Notes: generated from the sequence alone by a model not told the origin. 64,000 nucleotides of DNA from Sulfuricurvum sp. IAE1 (GCF_004347735.1 NZ_SLTI01000049.1:16934-80933), one strand, 5' to 3'; shown: positions 17,598-25,740, counted from the first letter of the stretch. Program-made: numbers and translations.

Positions 17598-17903
17598 TTG
17601 AGGATTCTCGTCTTTTTTGACCTGCCAACCGGTACGAAGAAGCAGCGAAAGGCGGCGGCAAAATTTCGCTCATTCTTGATCAAAAATGGATTTGACATGC
17701 TCCAGTGGTCGGTCTATATGAGGATCTGTAAAGGACGAGAGTGTATCGAAACATATATGCGCCGCGTGAAACAAAATGTGCCAAAAAAAGGAAGCGTGCG
17801 GGTGCTGCCGGTGCCGAACAGCTTCTACGAACGGATGGAAATTGTCGTTGGTGAAAAAACGGAGGTGGAAAAAATTGGGAAGCAGGGGATTTTGGATTTG
17901 TAA
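17598..17903 (+). CDS. cas2: CRISPR-associated endonuclease Cas2
   Basis: 101 aa from a TTG start. RILVFFDLPTGTKKQRKAA is the ferredoxin-like beta1 strand with the conserved Asp (D8); RSFLIKNGFDMLQWSVYMR follows, as in type II Cas2. Cas2 bridges the Cas1 dimers during spacer integration. It is oddly placed: it lies on the opposite strand to cas9-cas1, beyond the array and tracrRNA, and runs convergent with the tracrRNA, which ends 2 bp away. It is therefore expressed independently of cas9-cas1. Confidence 0.9.
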   Translation: MRILVFFDLPTGTKKQRKAAAKFRSFLIKNGFDMLQWSVYMRICKGRECIETYMRRVKQNVPKKGSVRVLPVPNSFYERMEIVVGEKTEVEKIGKQGILDL

Positions 17904-17904
17904 T

Positions 17905-17987
17905 TTGAAGAAAAGAGATAACCCGTAGGTTAGAGCTCTTCTGACCCGAAGGTCATTGTCGTATTTACCTTCTCACGTTTAAATACA
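17905..17987 (-). ncRNA. tracrRNA
   Basis: On the minus strand the 5' part (17986-17958) is an anti-repeat: GTATTTAAACGTGAGAAGG matches the + strand of the CRISPR repeat (one mismatch) and so pairs with the crRNA repeat. It is followed by stem TGACC-TTCG-GGTCA, then GAGCTC, stem TAACC-TACG-GGTTA and a T-rich end (TCTCTTTTCTT), the usual tracrRNA plan of anti-repeat, two hairpins and a terminator-like tail. Ends are estimated from the promoter and the T-rich end. Confidence 0.85.
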
Positions 17988-17993
17988 AAAATT

Positions 17994-18022
17994 ATTTTAT
18001 CGATTTTTTCAATCAATGTCAA
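17994..18022 (-). promoter_or_regulatory. tracrRNA promoter overlapping the degenerate terminal repeat
   Basis: On the minus strand, TTGACA (18022-18017), a 17-bp spacer and TAAAAT (17999-17994) form a near-consensus sigma70 promoter, placing the start near 17987 at the anti-repeat. The -35 hexamer lies inside the degenerate part of the terminal CRISPR repeat. Confidence 0.75.
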
Positions 18023-18905
18023 CATTTAAAAGTGAGAAGGTAGTACGGTGCAAATGTCAAACTCGGATTCACGACCATTATTATACCGTATTTAAAAGTG
18101 AGAAGGTAGTACGGTCAATTGGCCCGAGAAATTGCAAGGGAACATATTATACCGTATTTAAAAGTGAGAAGGTAGTACGGTTCGTATGGTGTCATTCAAA
18201 AACACTTCGTAATTATACCGTATTTAAAAGTGAGAAGGTAGTACGGTCTCAGTCAAGATCGAACGCCATTTGAGCGTATTATACCGTATTTAAAAGTGAG
18301 AAGGTAGTACGGTATCCGCGTTCTCACGGAGATCCTTCGTTGATTATACCGTATTTAAAAGTGAGAAGGTAGTACGGTGTGTTTTTTTGAATCTAAAACA
18401 CGTAAAGTATTATACCGTATTTAAAAGTGAGAAGGTAGTACGGTCTATCTTTTGTGAACAATTTACTTAAATAATTATACCGTATTTAAAAGTGAGAAGG
18501 TAGTACGGTATAAATCGCAGCACTCTGTAGAATCAGCGCAATTATACCGTATTTAAAAGTGAGAAGGTAGTACGGTCTCAAGTGCTATCTCGTGATCGTT
18601 CGCAAGATTATACCGTATTTAAAAGTGAGAAGGTAGTACGGTTAGTGAATTTGGAATAGAAGAATATGCTCTATTATACCGTATTTAAAAGTGAGAAGGT
18701 AGTACGGTCTTGTTATTCGGTTATTGCTAGAGGTGAGATTATACCGTATTTAAAAGTGAGAAGGTAGTACGGTACGCAATTCCTCCATAATGATTCGCCA
18801 TGCATTATACCGTATTTAAAAGTGAGAAGGTAGTACGGTTTTCTTGATATTGGCATAAACGGTTGAGCGATTATACCGTATTTAAAAGTGAGAAGGTAGT
18901 ACGGT
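18014..18905 (-). CRISPR. type II-C CRISPR array, 14 repeats and 13 spacers
   Basis: Thirteen identical 36-bp repeats begin at 18080, 18146, 18212, 18278, 18344, 18409, 18474, 18541, 18607, 18673, 18738, 18804 and 18870. A degenerate one occupies 18014-18049, with its first ten bases replaced. Spacers are 29-31 bp and all different. In crRNA sense (minus strand) each intact repeat ends in GGTATAAT, a perfect -10 hexamer, as in repeat-borne promoters of other II-C arrays. The cas1-proximal repeat is only 10 bp from the cas1 stop, so there is almost no separate leader on that side. Confidence 0.97.
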
Positions 18906-18915
18906 AGCCAAATTT

Positions 18916-19818
18916 CTACCGAAAACCCTCTATTTTAGGCAACTTCAGCACATTTTCGCAGCTTATATAGCATTTTCGCAGCGAATCGACACAAACACCA
19001 ATGGCATCAGACACGGAAAGCGCCTTCCCATCAATCAAAATCTTCTCTTGTAAAATGCCGACTAACTTCAGCTTTTCCGTTTTATAGATTGTTGGCTGAT
19101 CAGGTTTTTCTGCAAACATCTCCCGCACAACAACATCCACTATTGGCCGAAATGGCTCAATGATATCGTCAGCAAGATTGCCGGGATTCAGATCACTCGA
19201 ATGCCAAATTCCAACAGCTGGAAGCAGACCGCTCGCGGCGATTGATCTGAGAATTGCGGCACGAAGAACGGCATAGCCATAGTTGAGAGCATCGTTTCTC
19301 GCGTCAATCTCCATGCTTTTGCGAATCAACTTTGGGAAAAGTGTTTTAAAGTGCAATGAAGCGGCATATCCTTCGGTCTGTATCGCATTGTCGATGGCAA
19401 TTGCTTCGGAGATATTAAAGAGCTCTTTGGACTCTTTTTCGTGCCCAAAAAACTCCAAAGCCTTGGCCTGGTTTGTGATTTTTTGGTGGATGATACTTTG
19501 CCAAAGCGCGGCTTTTTTCTCTTCAGGAAACAGCAATTGCGCCTTTGCAAACTGTGCATGGCGCACATTGGCACCGATGGGATTGAGGATGCCGGAGGGC
19601 TGATGGTGTTCGTCCACCACAATGAGGGAAATCTTCTCGCTTGCGAAGCGTCCAAGCAGGGCGGACGTGATAGATATTTGCCGATTTTCGATCACAACAG
19701 CATCGATGTCGGACAACGAAAGAAATAGAGCTTTCCGACCATCTTTTTCGACAACCACGTTGTTGTATACCAGGCTGATTTTGCTTGGCTCGGAAAAAAA
19801 GAGGATGCGCCAGCCCAT
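18916..19818 (-). CDS. cas1: CRISPR-associated integrase Cas1 (type II)
   Basis: 300 aa. The three metal ligands are present: E149 in TEGYAAS, H206 in GIWHSSDLNPG, and E221 in IIEPFRP. LNYGYAVLRAA is the typical Cas1 helix. Cas1 with Cas2 integrates prespacers at the array. It starts 3 bp after cas9 ends and is therefore in one operon with cas9. Nothing suggests inactivation, in contrast to Cas9. Confidence 0.93.
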   Translation of the reverse strand: MGWRILFFSEPSKISLVYNNVVVEKDGRKALFLSLSDIDAVVIENRQISITSALLGRFASEKISLIVVDEHHQPSGILNPIGANVRHAQFAKAQLLFPEEKKAALWQSIIHQKITNQAKALEFFGHEKESKELFNISEAIAIDNAIQTEGYAASLHFKTLFPKLIRKSMEIDARNDALNYGYAVLRAAILRSIAASGLLPAVGIWHSSDLNPGNLADDIIEPFRPIVDVVVREMFAEKPDQPTIYKTEKLKLVGILQEKILIDGKALSVSDAIGVCVDSLRKCYISCENVLKLPKIEGFR

Positions 19819-19821
19819 TTG

Positions 19822-22806
19822 CTACTTCTTTTTGACTTTTGTTTCTTGCAGTTTTTCGGATTTAACACGATTATAAAAACCGAGCGCGTTGACGGTGTAT
19901 TTATGGATTACTGGGGAAATTAATACGGGTTGCCATTTTCTGCCATCCGGGTAATACGCCGTGGCCTGATAAGAACTGCGGGCCATCGAGCTTAACCAAA
20001 CCACCTGTTCATTACCGTCTTTACCAACAATACCGATCAAATTATTTTCGGAAGTGGTGAGCGAAAAGAGAAATTCCGCGCGCTCATGATCAATGACCCC
20101 ATCTTTATTGGCCGCTTTTTGGCTGAATGGCTTGGCCATATCTGCCGGGGATAGAATCTGGAAAGCATTTTTATCATCAACACGGTAAACATCGATTCTC
20201 GCGATGTCCGGTGTTTTACATACACCGATACCTTTTCTTACGCGGACAAAACCATTAGTATCTTTCAATCCTTTTGGGCTTAACACGGTCGCATCATGCG
20301 CCTGGCCCGTTGTTGGACGATGTGGTGCATGTGAAATCAGCAAACGCCGACGGATAACGCCGTTTTTATCCGCTTCCGTCCGATCATGCTTAAGCAGCTC
20401 GGCGACATCTTTACGGAAAGATGGATACGGCAGATCAAACGATTTTTTCTCTTTTTCCCACTGCGTCTCTTTCCACTTGAAGTGCTGCGATAGCGACTGG
20501 ATCATCCCCTGTGTGCTAAATGCGACGAGAACAGCATTTAGCACACCCATACGATCGTCGTATTCATGCTGCGCTTCATATCCGATCCATTGACGGCGAA
20601 GTTCTGCGGTGAGCCATGCGTTACGGGTGTAGACCTGAATCTTTCCACCGAGGGGGGATTTTGGCATATCAAGGTACTCCTCGAAGAGTTCCTTTATTAC
20701 CTTCGCAGCATAGGCACGGGAATTTTCAAGGCGTTTTGACGCCGCATCGCCCGCACTTTGCCCATTGAAGTTTTCTTTGAGTAGGCGGTTGACTTTCCCG
20801 CGGCCAAGCTTTGCATAGAACGCAGGAGAAGAGAGCAGGGACTTAAACGACTCCCATTTATCCCCATTGTCACCAAACCATTCAAAAGGCGTTTTATCGG
20901 CCTTCTCATGCTTCTCTTTGGTGAAGGTGAGGACCATATTCCCGAAGCTCTCATCGAAGCTTCGTGAGCGCGGCAGGATATAGTCGATCGCCGCATAGCC
21001 GTCCTCGTACAGGCGCTCGATCGAAATGCGCTCCCCAGTATAGAGGCAGATTTCGTTCTGCTGGCTCCAGAGCATCATCTTCTCGACGTTCTTGCGTGTC
21101 GGCTGGATCGAGTCACCAAAAAGCTCTTTGATCTTCGCGGCGGCGATTTTCTTCTGGGCTTCACGCTCGCGTTGTGCCGAATCGATAATCCTCTGTTCGG
21201 CCTTGGTATTCATGTCACGCCCAAGCTCGATATGAACTTTGTGAAACTGTCCGTGATAGCGGATGATCTCGTTGACGAGGGTGCGGAGCTTAGAGACGAC
21301 ACGCAGCACGATCGGGTTGTTGACTTCGATGTGGGTTTTCTCCAGCGCAGGAAGGAAGCGGTCTTTTGAGAACGTAGGCATCCCCAGCTCCAGCGCCGCC
21401 TGATCGTAGCGTTTCCCTTCGCGCATCTGTGGGAGAATGACATCAAGGGCTTTGTGCGAGATATTGATGGTCTCTTTGAACACCTTTGGGTCGGCCGCAT
21501 TGATCAGAATCTCGACGATTTCATCGCCCAATCCGAGCTTCCCGAGACGATCTCTCATGCGGTTTTCGCCGCGCTCCACGGTCAGAATAAACGCGACGCG
21601 GTTGTAAACCTTCTCCACCTCTCCGAAATAACTTCCAAGGGCGTTTTTGAGAAGATGATAGGCTCTCATCTCGACAAGAGGTTTTTTCTCGTATTTGTAG
21701 TCGAGAACGATCTCTTCTTGCGGCTCATCGGCGGATTCGTCAAAAAGGCCGACTTTTGCCTTGGCCACTTTCTTGGAGGCTTTTTTGGTTTTGGTGTCGT
21801 ACTTGACCCCCTTGAAGGTCCATTCATCACCAAGGCCGAGAAGTTTGCGGATATCGGCATGCGAAATCGAGGGCTTCTCTTTGGCCATCCCCATCAGCTC
21901 ATCGAGGCCGATAAAAGAGGTGAGCTTCTTTTCGTTCCCGATTCCGGGCATTTCGATGACACAGTTGATGAAGCGGGTGAGGGCGACGAACTCCTCGGCA
22001 TCGAGCGAGGCTTTGACAGCGCGGGTCTCGTCTGGGAAAAAGGTGCATTTGCCGAGGAGCCGCTCGGTACTCTGCGGATCGGGCACGAAGAACGCGATCT
22101 CTTCGAATGCACTCTTCAGCTCGTTTGTCGCAATGGTTGAACCAAGCGCCTGCTGGGCGGCAAAGATGGTCTCTACTTCGCGGCGAAGCAGTGAGCGGTG
22201 GATAGAGCGGTCGTAGACCGATTCGAGGACCCCTTTTTTCTCGTTGAGCTGTGGACGGTTGCGTTTTCGCTCCAGTGCCGAGAGGTATTCGCCAATCGTG
22301 CGCGATCCGGCCTCCTCCATTGCCAGCGCAAGAGCGCGGCCGCCTTCTTTGAGCTTTCCACTTTCGCCGTCATTGGCATCCATCTCTTCGGCCCTGGTGA
22401 ACTGATACCCGCGCTTGCCGCCGATGTGATAGAGCACGCGGGCAAGCTCTTCGCCGGTCAATACGGCATCGAGAGCCTTGGCGCGAAGATCCCAGGGTGA
22501 GACGATAAAGCGGTTGCGGAACAGCTTGTCGGTGTCGCGGGTATCAATAAGACCCTTCTCGGTAAAAAGCTTGAGCAGGGCGGCTTTGCGACGGCGACGC
22601 TTCTTGATGGTGCGACGCGCAATGCGGGCATCACGCCGTGGTTTGTTTGGCGATTCGCCCGTTTTGGGAATTTCTCCGGCGTTAAAGTCGAATCCACCGC
22701 AATCGACGAGAATGTTTTCTGTGTTGTCATTTGGGTTGTAATCGATCAGCGCCCAACCGATCCGTTTTTTGGTGATGTCTAGTCCTAAAATGCGTTCTGA
22801 TACCAT
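19822..22806 (-). CDS. cas9: type II-C Cas9 with substituted HNH and RuvC-III catalytic residues
   Basis: 994 aa, normal for short II-C Cas9. RuvC-I keeps D10 (LGLDITKKRIGWALID), followed by an Arg-rich bridge helix (RRTIKKRRRRK). RuvC-II keeps E527 (VHIELGRD). The HNH motif reads IDYILPRSRSFDES: the general-base His of the usual IDHxxP is Y609 (codon TAT), while N623 is kept. RuvC-III, normally RHHAxDA, reads RMGVLNAVLVA, so the catalytic His and Asp are G754 and N757. The C-terminal PAM-interacting region is full length. A Lys/Ala-rich insertion (TKKASKKVAKAKVG) sits in the REC lobe. Predicted to bind DNA with guide RNA but not to cleave. Confidence 0.93.
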   Translation of the reverse strand: MVSERILGLDITKKRIGWALIDYNPNDNTENILVDCGGFDFNAGEIPKTGESPNKPRRDARIARRTIKKRRRRKAALLKLFTEKGLIDTRDTDKLFRNRFIVSPWDLRAKALDAVLTGEELARVLYHIGGKRGYQFTRAEEMDANDGESGKLKEGGRALALAMEEAGSRTIGEYLSALERKRNRPQLNEKKGVLESVYDRSIHRSLLRREVETIFAAQQALGSTIATNELKSAFEEIAFFVPDPQSTERLLGKCTFFPDETRAVKASLDAEEFVALTRFINCVIEMPGIGNEKKLTSFIGLDELMGMAKEKPSISHADIRKLLGLGDEWTFKGVKYDTKTKKASKKVAKAKVGLFDESADEPQEEIVLDYKYEKKPLVEMRAYHLLKNALGSYFGEVEKVYNRVAFILTVERGENRMRDRLGKLGLGDEIVEILINAADPKVFKETINISHKALDVILPQMREGKRYDQAALELGMPTFSKDRFLPALEKTHIEVNNPIVLRVVSKLRTLVNEIIRYHGQFHKVHIELGRDMNTKAEQRIIDSAQREREAQKKIAAAKIKELFGDSIQPTRKNVEKMMLWSQQNEICLYTGERISIERLYEDGYAAIDYILPRSRSFDESFGNMVLTFTKEKHEKADKTPFEWFGDNGDKWESFKSLLSSPAFYAKLGRGKVNRLLKENFNGQSAGDAASKRLENSRAYAAKVIKELFEEYLDMPKSPLGGKIQVYTRNAWLTAELRRQWIGYEAQHEYDDRMGVLNAVLVAFSTQGMIQSLSQHFKWKETQWEKEKKSFDLPYPSFRKDVAELLKHDRTEADKNGVIRRRLLISHAPHRPTTGQAHDATVLSPKGLKDTNGFVRVRKGIGVCKTPDIARIDVYRVDDKNAFQILSPADMAKPFSQKAANKDGVIDHERAEFLFSLTTSENNLIGIVGKDGNEQVVWLSSMARSSYQATAYYPDGRKWQPVLISPVIHKYTVNALGFYNRVKSEKLQETKVKKK

Positions 22807-22833
22807 GCTGTTATCCTCTTGAAAGTTGTGTTT

Positions 22834-22863
22834 ATTTTAGCGTAAAAGTTGCATACATGCAAC
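22834..22863 (-). promoter_or_regulatory. cas9 promoter with overlapping palindrome
   Basis: On the minus strand, TTGCAT (22862-22857), a 17-bp spacer and TAAAAT (22839-22834) lie just upstream of cas9. The -35 is embedded in the palindrome GTTGCAT-AC-ATGCAAC (22848-22863), a plausible repressor site. AAGAGGATAACAGC provides the RBS. Confidence 0.6.
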
Positions 22864-22866
22864 CAT

Positions 22867-23118
22867 TTAGGGCGAATTTACAAGTGAATTTTGCAGTTTT
22901 TCCGGCAGGCAATAAAGGACGAGAAGCTGATGTATTTGTGCCACTTTTAAGCCCGATCTGTCGCCTACGATTGAACGGATAAGAGCGTTGGTTTTTTCTG
23001 TGAATTCGGAGTATGGAGCCCCGAACTCTTTGTGCGAGACCATCTCGACATAAAAAGAGTCGAGGTGGTAGGATCTGGAATTGATTTTAATGGAGGTGCG
23101 GGTTGTTGTTAGCTTCAC
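22867..23118 (-). CDS. 83-aa hypothetical protein
   Basis: GTG start overlapping the upstream stop (GTGA). Small, with a helical C-terminal half (AQIHQLLVLYCLPEKLQNSL). It could be a DNA-binding or accessory protein next to cas9; no family recognised. It ends 4 bp before the cas9 promoter palindrome. Confidence 0.55.
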   Translation of the reverse strand: MKLTTTRTSIKINSRSYHLDSFYVEMVSHKEFGAPYSEFTEKTNALIRSIVGDRSGLKVAQIHQLLVLYCLPEKLQNSLVNSP

Positions 23119-23906
23119 TGCTTGCCTTCTTTTTCGATCTTTTTAATTGCCATTAGAAGTTTATGTTCTGGTGTCATAAGATATTTTTTAAATACCATAA
23201 ATTTACCAACACCAAGACGCATTGTTTCGCTATGATCATCAAGTTCGTATTTGCCATAAATATTCAAAAACTTTTTAAGCGCAGTGAGGTCGTTGGATCT
23301 GCCAAGAAAAATCCAGTCAGGGTTGATTACATTGCTATCCCCAAAATAGCCATTAATGTCCGCAAGACTTTGCAAGGCGACTGTATATTTATTGTATTCA
23401 TTTTTTGAAAGATACTCAAGCATTTCCATTGTGAAAATATTTTCATCTACAAAGACGTGGTATCCGGCATAAACCGCCTTCTGAAGTGCATCGATGGCTT
23501 CTTCAACGATATTAACCTCCTTCTCTATCTTAATCAAAGCAGACATACCATCGGCTTTAAACTCTCCTATTGGCAAAAATATATCTTGGAAGTTGATCCC
23601 TTCTTCATTGCCACACCGAATCAGCACTCGCCCATCACTGTGTTCAGTAATGTGCCAGCTTGTCAAGAAATAAACGAAAGGCTTTTTTTCTTCGAGCAAC
23701 TCCATTGCCCATCTAGCCATTGCGGTGGTTTTTCCAGTCCGTGCGGTCGAAATAAAGAGGGTGGATTCACCTGGACGATATTTAATTCTTCGAGCATCGG
23801 CAAGGGCGGGTTTGCTTCCAATTTTTTCACCCTTATAAAGACCAAAGAACTTTTTTTTGTAGATTGGTAATTTTGCACACGCATATTGAACTGTTTTCGT
23901 TTTCAT
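23115..23906 (-). CDS. P-loop ATPase of unknown role
   Basis: 263 aa. LFISTARTGKTTAMARWAM is a Walker A variant (S-T-A-R-T-G-K-T), and YHVFVDENIF is a Walker B-like strand with DE. The layout is that of a small FtsK/Zot/plasmid-transfer type P-loop NTPase without an evident transmembrane helix. It is in an operon with the proteins on either side, upstream of cas9. Confidence 0.6.
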   Translation of the reverse strand: MKTKTVQYACAKLPIYKKKFFGLYKGEKIGSKPALADARRIKYRPGESTLFISTARTGKTTAMARWAMELLEEKKPFVYFLTSWHITEHSDGRVLIRCGNEEGINFQDIFLPIGEFKADGMSALIKIEKEVNIVEEAIDALQKAVYAGYHVFVDENIFTMEMLEYLSKNEYNKYTVALQSLADINGYFGDSNVINPDWIFLGRSNDLTALKKFLNIYGKYELDDHSETMRLGVGKFMVFKKYLMTPEHKLLMAIKKIEKEGKQ

Positions 23907-23933
23907 CTAAACCTCTTTTTTCTTTGTTTGTCC

Positions 23934-24689
23934 TCAAAGTAATTCAGCCAATTGCTCCAAGTCAAGTGCTGTAAACTCGGTGTATTGTACTGCATCATGA
24001 AACTGCTCGACCGCATTTTCAAATCGTTGCTCAAAGCCTTCCCCGAGAGACTCGAAGAGCAACTCATCCCCGTAAACATCTTCGTTTATTTGGCTACCGT
24101 AGATTGCTAAAACAGCAAGAAGGATGTGGGGATTAAGTCCGATTCCAAACGCACCAAGGAAAAGTGCTTGCGCCGGCACCAGTGATGCCGGGAAGCCGGT
24201 AGATCGAGCGGAAGCCTTCATGCAAGCTTCATTTATATCGTTGACAGCATCGATATAGTTGTTTAACACCTCTGATCCATATTTCTTTGAAAGAAATGGT
24301 GTAAAAATTTCCATATTGACGGCATTCATTTGGACTATTGCATTGGACAGGCGGTGTAGTTTTTGGAATGAAGCCGCAGCGATCTTGTCTTTGTTGAGCA
24401 AGATCATCTCACGAAGGTTTTCTTTGGCATCAGATGGAGCTTGCTGCTCTTTGCTTGCATTATCGTTCTTTTCGGCCAACCCGCTTCTCTTGAGTTTAAG
24501 TATGTTGGCTATATGCCCGCTTTTTCTTGCACAATACATAAAATCCTGATAATTCAGCTTGCAGTCTTTGTGCCGTTCAACAAATTCATTAAATGTCAAT
24601 AGGCCCCCGCGTGCCCCATATTTCTTCGCGATCTCGGCAATTTCTTCTTCGTGCTCAAGGAAATAGTCTCTTTTTGTATTATTTTTCAT
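23934..24689 (-). CDS. 251-aa hypothetical protein
   Basis: The N-terminal part (EEIAEIAKKYGARGGLLTFNEFV) is helical, with a possible DNA-binding region. The centre has a mildly hydrophobic stretch (AQALFLGAFGIGLNPHILLAVLAIYG) and the C-terminus is acidic. ATGA overlap with the WGR gene upstream, 27 bp from the ATPase gene. Not recognised. Confidence 0.55.
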   Translation of the reverse strand: MKNNTKRDYFLEHEEEIAEIAKKYGARGGLLTFNEFVERHKDCKLNYQDFMYCARKSGHIANILKLKRSGLAEKNDNASKEQQAPSDAKENLREMILLNKDKIAAASFQKLHRLSNAIVQMNAVNMEIFTPFLSKKYGSEVLNNYIDAVNDINEACMKASARSTGFPASLVPAQALFLGAFGIGLNPHILLAVLAIYGSQINEDVYGDELLFESLGEGFEQRFENAVEQFHDAVQYTEFTALDLEQLAELL

Positions 24690-24913
24690 GTGTATCCTTT
24701 CTTTTTTTTCTCTCCAACCACCACCATAAAGGCGCTCCTCGCCTCTTCAAGCGAGTGGTATTCAGTCTTCTTTTGTCCGGTGGCCGACTTGTTCCGTGTC
24801 GCACCGTATTCGCGCTCTACGACATATTCGCCGAAGAGGGTGGCGAAGAGTTCAACCCGATAGTATCGGGTATGGCCCTGATCTGTAATCCGATGAAGTG
24901 TGATCCGTTGCAT
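24686..24913 (-). CDS. WGR-domain mini-protein
   Basis: 75 aa consisting essentially of one WGR-like domain: YYRVELFATLFGEYVVEREY, GATRNKSATGQ, an HSLEEARSAF helix and the terminal KKKKGYT, matching the order seen in MolR/PARP-type WGR domains. WGR domains bind nucleic-acid ends in eukaryotic PARPs; the bacterial role is unclear. RBS AAGGAGCTTGCA. Confidence 0.65.
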   Translation of the reverse strand: MQRITLHRITDQGHTRYYRVELFATLFGEYVVEREYGATRNKSATGQKKTEYHSLEEARSAFMVVVGEKKKKGYT

Positions 24914-24940
24914 TGCAAGCTCCTTTTTTGGAGAAGTTTT

Positions 24941-24982
24941 TGGTAGCTCTCTTCCTATTCAAAAAACTTGCGTTGGTAGCTC
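24941..24982 (-). repeat. two orphan copies of the GAGCTACCA leader
   Basis: On the minus strand, GAGCTACCA occurs at 24982-24974 and again at 24949-24941 with no ATG in the expected place after either. They precede the WGR gene and look like leader remnants of lost genes or regulatory duplicates. Confidence 0.5.
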
Positions 24983-24983
24983 T

Positions 24984-25391
24984 TTATGCCGTGCCTTTTG
25001 GCAAATTGTTTATTTCGCGTTCGATGTTGTAGCACTCGTACAGAGGCTCGATATTTTCATAAAGCACACCCTCTTCGGCCGTCTCGGCAATCCGACGAAC
25101 ATGCAGAGGATCGGAACAGTGATCGCGATATTGCGAAATTACCGTCGTGAGGCTGTATTCGTCGCTCTCTCCCTCGCATTGGGTTATGTCATAATCATTC
25201 AGATATGAGACGATAAATTTGTTCTCATTGAAGTATCGGTCGAGGATGTTATCTTGGATGTCGCGAAGAAAGAGCAGATCGCGTTCAATATACTGCTCCA
25301 ACTCGTCCGCATTGGTGTAATACCCAAATGACTTTCTGATGACTTCCTCAGTAATGCGCTTGGGCTTGACTGAAAAAACTACCGAGATCAT
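24984..25391 (-). CDS. 135-aa hypothetical protein
   Basis: Starts MISVVFSVKPKRITEEVIRK in a TAATG coupling with the upstream gene. Acidic, mostly helical. No known motif. Confidence 0.55.
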   Translation of the reverse strand: MISVVFSVKPKRITEEVIRKSFGYYTNADELEQYIERDLLFLRDIQDNILDRYFNENKFIVSYLNDYDITQCEGESDEYSLTTVISQYRDHCSDPLHVRRIAETAEEGVLYENIEPLYECYNIEREINNLPKGTA

Positions 25392-25684
25392 TACATCTCT
25401 TCCAGTTTATTTTTGAACTCGCCATCAAAAAGAGCATCGATCCCTTTTCCAACGATATAAGACATTACATCATTGGCGGAAGCATTTGACCCGACTTCAT
25501 CGCGAAAAGCGGGGATCATCATCTCAATACGCTTTAATGATTTGGCTTCGAAGTCAATACGCTTATTTACAACGCCATTTTCACTTTTTCTGCTATTGCG
25601 TTCAACTTTGCCTTGCGAGTCGCCGCAATCAGCAGTTTCATCAGTTCCGTTTTGAATTTCAGGAATATCGTCGATATTTGGCAT
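25391..25684 (-). CDS. 97-aa possible ribbon-helix-helix protein
   Basis: A polar acidic N-terminus is followed by KRIDFEAKSLKRIEMMIPAF and SANDVMSYIVGKGIDALF, a strand-helix-helix order like small CopG/Arc-type DNA-binding or mobilisation accessory proteins. First gene of the operon running toward cas9, with a strong promoter upstream. Confidence 0.5.
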   Translation of the reverse strand: MPNIDDIPEIQNGTDETADCGDSQGKVERNSRKSENGVVNKRIDFEAKSLKRIEMMIPAFRDEVGSNASANDVMSYIVGKGIDALFDGEFKNKLEEM

Positions 25685-25712
25685 TTAAAACCCCTTTATC
25701 AATATATGTATT

Positions 25713-25740
25713 ATTATATCGTATATAAATTGACTGTCAA
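25713..25740 (-). promoter_or_regulatory. consensus promoter for the 25684-22867 operon
   Basis: On the minus strand, TTGACA (25740-25735), a 16-bp spacer and TATAAT (25718-25713). Both hexamers are perfect consensus, 29 bp upstream of the start codon. Confidence 0.75.

Noticed and set aside
18016..18273. Open frame across the first repeats of the array, translating a repeated peptide
   Set aside because: It is the CRISPR repeat read as protein; no RBS and the periodicity is that of the array.
21454..22140. 228-codon + strand open frame inside cas9
   Set aside because: Antisense to a well-recognised Cas9 coding region and lacks any recognisable domain.
23115..23906. ATPase called as Zot toxin
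   Set aside because: Walker motifs alone are shared by many P-loop families and no Zot-specific features or phage genes are nearby.
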